22,924 nucleotides of DNA, from positions 1 to 22,924 of the forward strand of contig CAMPIM010000061.1 of NCBI GenBank assembly GCA_946886365.1, written 5' to 3'. The translations under genes and the position numbers were made by a program. Positions 16,682 to 22,924 of this stretch are shown piece after piece (the first letter of the stretch is position 1; every line of letters begins with the position of its first letter). The notes beneath the pieces are model-generated. The model was not told the DNA's origin, made no database searches, and worked only from the letters and a program-made list of their open reading frames with translations. The stretch is from an uncultured Novosphingobium sp. (GTDB lineage: Bacteria > Pseudomonadota > Alphaproteobacteria > Sphingomonadales > Sphingomonadaceae).

Positions 16682-16708
16682 GCGGTCCTCGAAGTGGATT
16701 TCGCAAAG

Positions 16709-16737
16709 CCTATTGCCGGATTTGCTAAACCAATAGG
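16709..16737. promoter_or_regulatory. Candidate LysR2 operator between the decarboxylase operon and lysR2
   Basis: CCTATTG (16709-16715) and CAATAGG (16731-16737) are exact reverse complements 15 nt apart, with GCCGGATTTGC inside the repeat. The element is 28 bp from the decarboxylase start and 56 bp from the lysR2 start. A related element with an 8-nt longer interior precedes the FMN dehydrogenase gene (17804-17840). A role as a LysR2 site is inferred from position and recurrence. Confidence 0.5.
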
Positions 16738-16792
16738 AACAATCTACGCGTCCAGCTATGTCGGTTAGGCATGATAAAAAGGGTGTGAGCAG

Positions 16793-17719
16793 GTGGACTT
16801 CCGGCGGCTTGAACATTTCCTGAAAATCGCTGAACTCGGATCACTCAGCCGGGCAGCTGACAGGATGCGGATTGCCCAGCCTGCCCTCAGCCGCCAGATG
16901 CGCATCCTGGAGGAAGAGGCTGGCACGCCGCTTTTCTACCGCCACCGCCGGGGCATGCAGCTCACCCCGGCTGGTGAGGAATTGCGCCAGCATATCGCAG
17001 GGCCAGTACGACAAGTCCGGCAGGCCTTTGATGACATACGAAACCGCTCTGCAGAGGGGGGCGGCCAGATTGCCCTCGGGGTTCCGCCTACGGTCAGCTA
17101 TATTCTGGCCGGTCGCCTTGCCCGCCGTGTCGCGGAGCAGGCGCCCAATATCTCGCTGCGGATCGTCGAGGGCTATGCAGGGCACCTCATCGACTGGCTG
17201 CAAAGGGGGGAGATCGACGTCGCGCTGCTTTACGGCCCGGCTTCCGATTTCCAGATGAACGTCGCGGAAATGCTTTACGAGGAGCTGGTGCTGGTAGGGC
17301 CGTCCTCCTCCGATCTGGACCCCGCCGTTCAAGTTCCGATCCAGGATGTCGTCAAGCTGCCCATCGTATTGCCCAGCCAGTCGCACGGCCTTCGGCTGAT
17401 CGTGGAGGCAGCGGCGCGCAAGGCCGGCGTGCCGCTCAATGTCCGCTTTGAAGCCGACTCCTTTCTGGTGCTGAAAGAGTTGGTGGAGTTCGGGCTCGGC
17501 TATACCGTATTGCCCCTGTCCTCCATGAGCCGGGAGGTCGACGCGGGCATCCTGCGCTATGCGCCGATCGGTCATCCGCCCATTGTTCGCCAGTTGGTGC
17601 TCGGCATGCCGCGCGAGGAGCAACTGACCCGATCCACGCGCATCATCGTTCGGCTGGTGCGCGAAGAGATCAAGCATCTGGTGGATAGCGGCGTGTGGAA
17701 GGCGCAGCTGCAATATTGA
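16793..17719 (+). CDS. LysR-family transcriptional regulator (lysR2)
   Basis: This 308-residue protein has a clear LysR helix-turn-helix (about 15-40, GSLSRAADRMRIAQPALSRQ) and an effector domain from about residue 90 (GQIALGVPPTVSYIL). The start is GTG at 16793, with a purine-rich AAGGGTG site upstream. The MDFRRLEHFLKIAE N-terminus is typical for the family, which supports this start. It sits between the divergent decarboxylase operon and the FMN dehydrogenase-amidohydrolase run. It is therefore the natural regulator of both, through the CCTATT...ATAGG elements found in each control region. The inducer may be a hydroxy- or oxo-acid intermediate, which is speculation. It has the same overall plan as lysR1 but is clearly a different protein. 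Confidence 0.94.
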   Translation: MDFRRLEHFLKIAELGSLSRAADRMRIAQPALSRQMRILEEEAGTPLFYRHRRGMQLTPAGEELRQHIAGPVRQVRQAFDDIRNRSAEGGGQIALGVPPTVSYILAGRLARRVAEQAPNISLRIVEGYAGHLIDWLQRGEIDVALLYGPASDFQMNVAEMLYEELVLVGPSSSDLDPAVQVPIQDVVKLPIVLPSQSHGLRLIVEAAARKAGVPLNVRFEADSFLVLKELVEFGLGYTVLPLSSMSREVDAGILRYAPIGHPPIVRQLVLGMPREEQLTRSTRIIVRLVREEIKHLVDSGVWKAQLQY

Positions 17720-17746
17720 TTTTTCAGGCCCCGGCGCGGTTCGGGC

Positions 17747-17840
17747 ATAGCGATCTGGCATAGGTCCCGATAGCTGTTCTATGACTATCAACACGGCGTA
17801 CGACCTATTCTTCCGCGATGCCGGGTTGCAAAAACATAGG
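17747..17840 (+). promoter_or_regulatory. Cluster of ATAG/CTAT motifs before the FMN dehydrogenase gene
   Basis: This stretch carries ATAG at 17747, 17760, 17770 and 17836, and CTAT at 17779, 17785 and 17805. CATAG-N15-CTATG (17759-17783) forms a dyad. CCTATT...GCCGGGTTGC...ACATAGG (17804-17840) parallels the element at 16709-16737. The last copy runs into the ribosome site GGGGAGG, so part of the similarity could be chance. It is a candidate LysR2 control region. Confidence 0.4.
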
Positions 17841-17851
17841 GGAGGACAAGG

Positions 17852-19054
17852 TTGGATAGGCGGGGAGCCGAGCCATCGGCCCGGATGAAGCGAAGGGCGG
17901 CGCGCGTTCTGTCCCTCAATGATTATGAAGCGCTTGCGCGTGCGCACTTGCCGCGCCCGCTCTTCGGCTATGTCGCGGGGGCATGCGAGGATAATCTGAC
18001 CGTCGCGGCCAATCGGGAGGGGATGCGCCGTGTCACCTTCGTTCCCCGCGCATTGCGGGACATGGCGGGCCGGACCCAGCAAGTCTCGCTATTTGGTCAG
18101 AACTGGACTTCCCCTTTCGGCATAGCACCCATGGGTCTGTCCGCGCTGGTCGCCATGCGCGGCGACATCGCCCTCGCACGGGCTGCGCATGCCGAAAATG
18201 TGCCGATGCTGCTCAGCGCAACATCGCTCATCCGGCTTGAGGAGGTGCGCGCCGTTTCGCCCTCCTGCTGGTTCCAGGCCTATCTTCCTGCTGACCGCGA
18301 CTGGATCGATGGTGTGGTCGACCGGGTTGCGGCGGCAGGTTTCCTAACGCTCGTCATTTCCGTCGATGTGCCGGTGCTGGGCAATCGCGAGAATTTGATC
18401 CGCGAACGGTTCTCCACCCCGCTCAAACCCTCGCTTCGGCTGGCGCTGGATGGCCTGTTGCACCCACGTTGGCTGCTCGGGACCTTTGCACCGACCTTGA
18501 TCCGCCACGGCATGCCAGCGTTCGAAAATTCCAGCGCGACACGCGGCGCGCCCGTGATCGCCCGCAATGCCGAGCGCAGCTTCGGGCAGCGCGACAGGCT
18601 GACCTGGGACGGTATCAGATATATTCGGGACCGCTGGCGCGGCAATCTGATCATCAAAGGCCTGCTTCACGCCGAAGATGCCAGGCTGGCGCGGGACGTT
18701 GGCGCCGACGCCATCATCCTGTCGAACCATGGCGGTCGGCAGCTCGATGGCGCGATCGGCACGCTCGACGCCTTGCCCGCTGCCGTCGCCGCCGCAGGCG
18801 ACATGCCCGTCCTGATCGACAGCGGCTTCCGGCGCGGCAGCGACATATTGAAGGCCATTGCGCTCGGTGCGCGCATGGTGCTGATCGGCCGTCCCTTCCT
18901 CTATGCCGCGGCGGTTCATGGGGAAGCGGGGGTGCGCCACGCCATCGGGCTGCTCCGTGCGGAGATCGACCGGAACATGGCGATGCTCGGCACCAACTCG
19001 CTCGATGAGCTTGGACCGGACTATCTCCACCGTACGGATGGAGCAGCCATATGA
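17852..19054 (+). CDS. FMN-dependent 2-hydroxy-acid dehydrogenase/oxidase
   Basis: This 400-residue TIM-barrel flavoenzyme of the lactate/mandelate dehydrogenase and glycolate oxidase family oxidises an L-2-hydroxy acid to the 2-oxo acid. Active-site elements are Y40 in LFGYVAGACED, APMGLSAL (92-99), FQAY (141-144), SVDVPVLGNRE (170-180), K269 in IIKGLLHAEDA, and the catalytic His293 and Arg296 in SNHGGRQLD. The phosphate-binding end DSGFRRGSDILKA...IGRPFLY is intact. The start is probably TTG at 17852, because GGGGAGG lies just upstream. An ATG at 17885 lacks a good site. Its stop overlaps the next gene by four bases. The product class is exactly the substrate class of the divergent ThDP decarboxylase, the strongest link between the two runs. 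Confidence 0.93.
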   Translation: MDRRGAEPSARMKRRAARVLSLNDYEALARAHLPRPLFGYVAGACEDNLTVAANREGMRRVTFVPRALRDMAGRTQQVSLFGQNWTSPFGIAPMGLSALVAMRGDIALARAAHAENVPMLLSATSLIRLEEVRAVSPSCWFQAYLPADRDWIDGVVDRVAAAGFLTLVISVDVPVLGNRENLIRERFSTPLKPSLRLALDGLLHPRWLLGTFAPTLIRHGMPAFENSSATRGAPVIARNAERSFGQRDRLTWDGIRYIRDRWRGNLIIKGLLHAEDARLARDVGADAIILSNHGGRQLDGAIGTLDALPAAVAAAGDMPVLIDSGFRRGSDILKAIALGARMVLIGRPFLYAAAVHGEAGVRHAIGLLRAEIDRNMAMLGTNSLDELGPDYLHRTDGAAI

Positions 19055-19944
19055 CAGATATCAGCCAGCCGCGTCCTTGCCCCGGCCCGCCAGCTGAGCA
19101 GAGCCCGCCAACCCGCTTCTTGATGCCCGCAGGCGCGATCGACACCCATTGCCATGTCATCGGCGCGCCGCCCGACTATCCATTTGCGGCGGAACGGTCC
19201 TATACCCCGCCGCCTGCGAGTGCGGAGGCCTATCTGGCGATGCTGGATGCCGTCGGCTTTGCCAAGGGCGTCCTCATCCAGGTCAGCGTGCACGGAACGG
19301 ACAATCGGCTGCTCTGTGAGACCCTGTCAGCGCATCGCGAGCGGCTGCGTGGCGTTGCCGTGATGCCCGCCGATCTACCCGGCCGAGCCTATGCCGAAGC
19401 GCATGAAGCGGGAGTGCGCGGCCTTCGCCTCAACGACTTCATCCGCGATGGCGGGGGGCTCTACGGCGGAGGAATAGGCTTCAAGGATCTGGAGCGGTTC
19501 GATGCGCTAGCCTGCGAGATGGGCTGGCATCTCCAACTCCTGCTCGACGGCCGGAACCTCATGGATCTCGCCCCGCGCATCGCCCGTCTTCGCTGTCCCT
19601 GGATCATCGATCATATGGGGCACATTCCTTACACAGCGGGCATCGATCATCCGGGTTTCCAGACGCTGGTCCAACTCGTCGCCGACGGCGGATGGGTCAA
19701 GATTTCCGACGCCTTCCGCATGTCTGAACAGCCGAACTATCGCGATTCCATTCCCTTCGCCCAAGCGTTGGTCGCCGCCGCGCCCGACCGCTGCGTCTGG
19801 GGATCGGACTGGCCCCACGTCGCGCAATGGCGGCCAATGCCCACGGTATCCGGGCTGCTAGACCTGCTCGCCGAGTGGGTGCCCGACGAAACGGTGCGAA
19901 ACCGCATCCTGGTGGACAATCCGGCGCATTTTTACAACTTCTGA
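19051..19944 (+). CDS. Amidohydrolase_2 family hydrolase (LigI/2-pyrone-4,6-dicarboxylate lactonase-like)
   Basis: This 297-residue TIM-barrel hydrolase belongs to the branch with 2-pyrone-4,6-dicarboxylate hydrolase and other lactonases. It shows DTHCHV (H33, H35), the IDHMGH histidines (H188, H191) and the catalytic aspartate in WGSDWPH (D253). The lactonase branch often works without a metal. The ATGA overlap with the FMN dehydrogenase stop indicates coupling. It would open a lactone or hydrolyse a related ester or amide. Its place beside a 2-hydroxy-acid dehydrogenase fits ring opening that yields a hydroxy acid. Substrate is not determined. A short-chain dehydrogenase stump follows 13 bases later. 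Confidence 0.9.
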   Translation: MTDISQPRPCPGPPAEQSPPTRFLMPAGAIDTHCHVIGAPPDYPFAAERSYTPPPASAEAYLAMLDAVGFAKGVLIQVSVHGTDNRLLCETLSAHRERLRGVAVMPADLPGRAYAEAHEAGVRGLRLNDFIRDGGGLYGGGIGFKDLERFDALACEMGWHLQLLLDGRNLMDLAPRIARLRCPWIIDHMGHIPYTAGIDHPGFQTLVQLVADGGWVKISDAFRMSEQPNYRDSIPFAQALVAAAPDRCVWGSDWPHVAQWRPMPTVSGLLDLLAEWVPDETVRNRILVDNPAHFYNF

Positions 19945-19957
19945 AAAGGTTGCGATA

Positions 19958-20035
19958 ATGGCACGCCTGAGCGGCAAAACTGCGGTGATCACGGGAGCAA
20001 GCGCTGGCATAGGCGCAGCCACCTCGTCACTCTAG
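19958..20035 (+). pseudogene. Truncated short-chain dehydrogenase/reductase (N-terminal stump)
   Basis: The frame from ATG at 19958 reads MARLSGKTAVITGAS followed by AGIGAAT, the unmistakable start of an SDR with the TGxxxGIG cofactor motif. It then runs into three unrelated residues and a TAG at 20033. A full SDR would have about 250 residues. An AAAGG-like ribosome site lies upstream and the gene follows the amidohydrolase by 13 bases, so it was the next gene of that operon. Homology stops at about 20020-20023, right against the 3' end of the convergent FAD oxidoreductase gene, whose stop codon overlaps this one. I read it as the scar of a deletion or rearrangement. Confidence 0.85.
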
Positions 20036-21819
20036 CTACTGTGATCTTCGGCGATGGCGCGCGCTGCCCGACGACCGGAATATATGCAATCGGCGAAGCT
20101 GAGTCCGCTCACATAAAGATTGGAGCAGATACCGATGGCGGTGCGCCCGGCGGCGTACAGCCCCGGTACGACCCCGCCCGCCAATGCCTTCACCGCGCCG
20201 CTGGCCTCATCCACCCGCAGACCGCCCACCGTCATGCAGGACAAGGGAAACAGCCGCGCGTCGGTCGAGGCGTCTACCGCATAGAAGGGGCCTGTGGCCA
20301 GTTCGGCCATTTCCTCGGGCGCCTTGTGAAACGCATCCGGGGTCTCGCCGCGCGCGGCGCTGTTATAGGCCGCCAACGATTCCGCGAAGCGGGCCGGTGA
20401 AAAGCCCATTTTTTTGGCCAAGGCCTCCGGCGTCGCGCCCTTTTTCGCGCCGAACAGGTCGTTGATGAGGGTGATATCTCGCTGGAACGTCAGCACACCT
20501 TCACCGAACGCGTCCTTGAGCGACTGCCGCCATAGCTTACGATCCATGATGATGTAGGCGCGTCCCCCATGTCGCTCGACCATCCCGTCGCCGATGCGCG
20601 CGCCATACCATGTCTCGTTCACATAGCGGCATCCTTCACCATCGACGACCATGGCCCGCCCCCATGCCTGCGGCGGTGAGAGGAACCGCCAGGCAGACAC
20701 ACGCTCCATCAGCCCGGTTTCCCCGCCTGCCGATACGCCCAGCATGATGCCGCTGCCGTTGTCACCGAGCGTGCCGTTCGGCAGTGCCGCTGCGACGTGC
20801 GGAGCGAAATGCTGCACCATCGCCTTGTTGCAGATAAAGCCGCCTGCACTCAGCACCACGCCCTTGCGGGCGCGCAGCCACTCGCTGCTTCGCGCAGAGG
20901 ACGCCAGAGCATCCGCCTTGCGGAGGAGCCTGTAGCCGATCGATACTGTTACCTGTGCGCCCGGCAGCGTCGATGGGAGCATGGAGAGCCATTTGTTGGC
21001 CTTGGCCACGAGTTTCGAATGTCGTTTGCGGATGGCAGGATCGGCCAGCCGCTCGACGCGAACGCCTATGACGCGGCCCGCCCTGTCCAGCGCAAGTTGG
21101 CGTACGTCGGCATGGGTCTGGAAGTCCAGCCCGCGCGCAAGGGCCGCCGCCTTGAGCGGACCGTAAATGCCCACGCCAAGACCAAAGGGGTTCTTGCCGT
21201 TGCGATGCACCGTGCGATGCCCGCGCGCCGCCGGTCGGGTAAAATCGCGGAACGGTCCAGCAAGGCTGCTATCGGGGTGGTAGAGAAACTTGTCGAGCGG
21301 TGGATAAGATGTCTTTTTAGAATATAAGGCGGCGCTGAACGGCGCGCCATGTCGGCGCAGCCACTCGAATGTGTCGGCGCTTGTCTCGCAAAAATCGCGC
21401 AGCGTATCGGGCGCGACGACGTTGCCGACCTCGAACCGCAGATAGTCTTCCATAAGCTTCGCGTCGTCCTCGACGCCCGCCTCCTGCTGTATGGATGTTC
21501 CCCCGCCAGCGTAATAGACACCGCCATTGGCCGCGGTCGAACCGCCGCCCTCATACAGGTCGAGCGCGATTACGGAGAGGCCCTGCTCAAGGCCTTCCAA
21601 CGCGGCCGCAACTCCAGCTCCGCCCAGCCCGACAACAATCATATCGGCTTCGCCCTGCCACGCATGCGTGTCGGGTTCGTCGATCTGGAGGGGGGCATCA
21701 ATGGCAAGTCCCCAATCGGTGATCGCGCCGCCGGACGTCGGCACCGGCGCGGGCGCGCGAAGCCCCCAAGGGTCCGGCGGGATAAATCCGGCCGCTTCGG
21801 GGTTCATCGGGCTTGCCAT
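20032..21819 (-). CDS. FAD-dependent oxidoreductase (ketosteroid-dehydrogenase/fumarate-reductase superfamily)
   Basis: This flavoprotein of about 595 residues has an N-terminal dinucleotide fold MIVVGLGGAGVAAALEG (60-76). The STAANGG segment (94-100) and the C-terminal FAD contact region GLYAAGRTAIGICSN...SGLSFADCIYSG complete the fold. It resembles 3-ketosteroid delta1-dehydrogenases and fumarate-reductase-type flavoproteins that add or remove a C=C next to a carbonyl. The subgroup and substrate are not clear. The ATG at 21819 follows GGAGG by six bases. An in-frame ATG at 21882 would add 21 residues and has no such site. The C-terminus looks intact even though it abuts the SDR stump. The gene is divergent from tetR2, with a 19-bp dyad 72 bp upstream of its start, so repression by TetR2 is likely. 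Confidence 0.88.
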   Translation of the reverse strand: MASPMNPEAAGFIPPDPWGLRAPAPVPTSGGAITDWGLAIDAPLQIDEPDTHAWQGEADMIVVGLGGAGVAAALEGLEQGLSVIALDLYEGGGSTAANGGVYYAGGGTSIQQEAGVEDDAKLMEDYLRFEVGNVVAPDTLRDFCETSADTFEWLRRHGAPFSAALYSKKTSYPPLDKFLYHPDSSLAGPFRDFTRPAARGHRTVHRNGKNPFGLGVGIYGPLKAAALARGLDFQTHADVRQLALDRAGRVIGVRVERLADPAIRKRHSKLVAKANKWLSMLPSTLPGAQVTVSIGYRLLRKADALASSARSSEWLRARKGVVLSAGGFICNKAMVQHFAPHVAAALPNGTLGDNGSGIMLGVSAGGETGLMERVSAWRFLSPPQAWGRAMVVDGEGCRYVNETWYGARIGDGMVERHGGRAYIIMDRKLWRQSLKDAFGEGVLTFQRDITLINDLFGAKKGATPEALAKKMGFSPARFAESLAAYNSAARGETPDAFHKAPEEMAELATGPFYAVDASTDARLFPLSCMTVGGLRVDEASGAVKALAGGVVPGLYAAGRTAIGICSNLYVSGLSFADCIYSGRRAARAIAEDHSS

Positions 21820-21890
21820 CGGTCGCCTCCATCCTCTGGGCGCTGCCGCACCTGATTGGTGATGACAGTCAAACATGGCCATAAAGATAA

Positions 21891-21909
21891 ACTTGTCCGA
21901 TGGTCAAGT
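21891..21909. promoter_or_regulatory. Candidate TetR2 operator
   Basis: ACTTGTCC-GAT-GGTCAAGT is a 19-bp dyad whose 8-bp arms match at 7 of 8 positions. It lies in the divergent gap between the FAD oxidoreductase gene and tetR2. Size and location are typical for a TetR operator controlling both genes. Its sequence differs from the dyads around tetR1, which suits a distinct regulator. Confidence 0.5.
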
Positions 21910-21939
21910 AAATCACCAGTTGCCCATGTCCGAGGCGAC

Positions 21940-22641
21940 ATGCCCGCTTTACCGGCCCGCGTTATTTATGCCATTGGCGATCAGATGAGCCGGTCAAATT
22001 CAGCTTTGCCGGGCATAAAGCCCACAGCTCGCAGGGGAGGCCGACCCGGCATCGCAGAGGCGGCGCGTTTGACCAAGGCGATCCTCGCCGCCGCTGAGGC
22101 TGCGTTCCTCAAGCAGGGCTTTAGCAAGACCAGTATCGCGGCAATCGCGGCGGCGGCAGGAACGAGCAAGCAAACGGTCCATGCGCGCTTTGGCAGTAAG
22201 GAACGATTGTTCATCGCAGTCAGCGACGCATTGCTACGCGAACGTTTCTCGACGCCCGCTCCAAAAGGATTGTCACTGCGCGACAGCCTGATCGCGGTAG
22301 CCATACAGGCGCTGGATGCGATGCTCGACCCGAAGATGGTGATGATGACCGCGATCATCATGGGGGAGGCAAAGCGTTTTCCCGAACTCGCCCGCCTGGC
22401 CGACAACGACGCCAGCTTCCCGGGACGCGACATGATGCGCGTGCTGATCGCCGACGCAGTGGACTCCGGAGAGCTTGCGTGTCGCGACCCGCGTAGAGCG
22501 ATGCTGATGCTGCAGGATCTGGTGCTCAGTTCACCGCTGCGTGTGGCGACCCTGGGCGGAATCGGCCTCGACAGGCGCGCACAACACGAATGGACCACCG
22601 ATGCCGTCGACCTGTTTCTCGATGGCGCCCGGGCGCGCTGA
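21940..22641 (+). CDS. TetR/AcrR-family transcriptional regulator (tetR2)
   Basis: This protein of about 233 residues has a basic N-terminal arm (PTARRGGRPG) and a clear helix-turn-helix (about 62-85, FSKTSIAAIAAAAGTSKQTVHARFG), followed by SKERLFIAVSDALL, the start of helix 4. The C-terminal part resembles the TetR C-terminal domain of the AefR type, which I suggest only tentatively. I use the ATG at 21940 with GAGG four bases upstream. The ATG at 21985 (MSRSNSALPG) is an equally reasonable start. It is divergent from the FAD oxidoreductase gene with a dyad between them, so it probably represses that gene and itself. Ligand unknown. Confidence 0.9.
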   Translation: MPALPARVIYAIGDQMSRSNSALPGIKPTARRGGRPGIAEAARLTKAILAAAEAAFLKQGFSKTSIAAIAAAAGTSKQTVHARFGSKERLFIAVSDALLRERFSTPAPKGLSLRDSLIAVAIQALDAMLDPKMVMMTAIIMGEAKRFPELARLADNDASFPGRDMMRVLIADAVDSGELACRDPRRAMLMLQDLVLSSPLRVATLGGIGLDRRAQHEWTTDAVDLFLDGARAR

Positions 22642-22924
22642 CCGGAGGTCCCGACATCATCGTCAACTGATGGCCGGTCGGCAGCATGAGGTTGCGGAAC
22701 CCGTACTGCTTAGGCGGATCCTGTGGCGAGAGGTCTCGCAGTCACCTTCCAGCGGTTAGTCCCGGCGACCTCACGAAATCGCGACGCGTGGATGGCTCGG
22801 CCCACACCGTCCGCGGTGGCGGTTAGCTGTGCGTGCCCAAAGCTCGGTTGAATGTTGGGTAAAAGTCAGGGTGATCGCCCCGACGGTCCCCGCAAGCCAT
22901 GAATATCAATGGCTTTCTGGGGGT
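22642..22924. other. Right-edge region without an identified gene
   Basis: I find no gene I can name in these 283 bases. Short minus-strand frames look somewhat protein-like, for example one reading KQYGFRNLMLPTGHQ near 22660-22710, but all are broken by stops. This is what decayed coding DNA would look like. The inverted repeat AAGCCAT-N8-ATGGCTT (22894-22915) lies near the edge. Flanking sequence would be needed to say whether this is a mobile-element boundary. Confidence 0.4.

Noticed and set aside
16841..18082. Minus-strand open frame of 413 codons
   Set aside because: It runs antisense across lysR2, the control region and the start of the FMN dehydrogenase gene. Both real genes have full family motifs, and this frame has none.
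20032..21882. Longer start for the FAD oxidoreductase at 21882
   Set aside because: The extra 21 residues have no ribosome site upstream, while the ATG at 21819 has GGAGG at ideal spacing.

Overview
The window is GC-rich DNA from a probable alphaproteobacterium of the Sphingomonadales (Sphingobium/Novosphingobium/Sphingomonas type). I infer this from the TonB-dependent receptor with an EIIVTARR-type TonB box, the dense catabolic gene content, the LysR/TetR control and the lack of ABC or sugar transporters. No rRNA, tRNA, CRISPR array, phage gene or recognisable insertion sequence is visible. The taxonomic call is inference, not a database result.

Left block (1-6800). A carboxylic acid reductase gene runs off the left edge on the minus strand. 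It is followed upstream by a TetR regulator (tetR1, minus) and then by a divergent TonB-dependent outer-membrane receptor (plus). The gaps on either side of tetR1 carry near-identical promoter-like elements sharing CATTGACAAAAC, with a TGACAA-N4-TTGTCA type dyad in each. The regulator therefore probably controls both an uptake gene and a carboxylate-reducing gene. A perfect 16-bp stem hairpin sits just upstream of tetR1.

Middle block (6800-12650). An exported M20 amidohydrolase and a LysR regulator (minus) stand divergent to a tightly overlapping three-gene operon (plus): acyl-CoA dehydrogenase, class III (CaiB-type) CoA-transferase, and FAS1-like/mesaconyl-C4-CoA-hydratase-type hydratase.

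Right block (12650-20035). A minus-strand operon encodes the alpha and beta chains of a split ThDP-dependent 2-oxoacid decarboxylase (sulfopyruvate/phosphonopyruvate decarboxylase type), an aldehyde dehydrogenase and an MmgE/PrpD-family enzyme. It diverges from a second LysR gene, an FMN-dependent 2-hydroxy-acid dehydrogenase and an amidohydrolase_2 (LigI-like) lactonase/hydrolase. This run ends in a 25-codon stump of a short-chain dehydrogenase, apparently cut by a rearrangement.

Right edge (20032-22924). A large FAD-dependent oxidoreductase of the ketosteroid-dehydrogenase/fumarate-reductase superfamily (minus) is divergent from a second TetR gene (plus), with a 19-bp dyad between them. The last 280 bp hold no gene I can name.

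Read together, the enzymes form a plausible catabolic series: lactone or ester opening, oxidation of a 2-hydroxy acid, decarboxylation of the 2-oxo acid, oxidation of the aldehyde, CoA transfer, alpha/beta-dehydrogenation and hydration. I do not recognise this as a named pathway and the substrate is unknown. The order of steps is inference from family chemistry.
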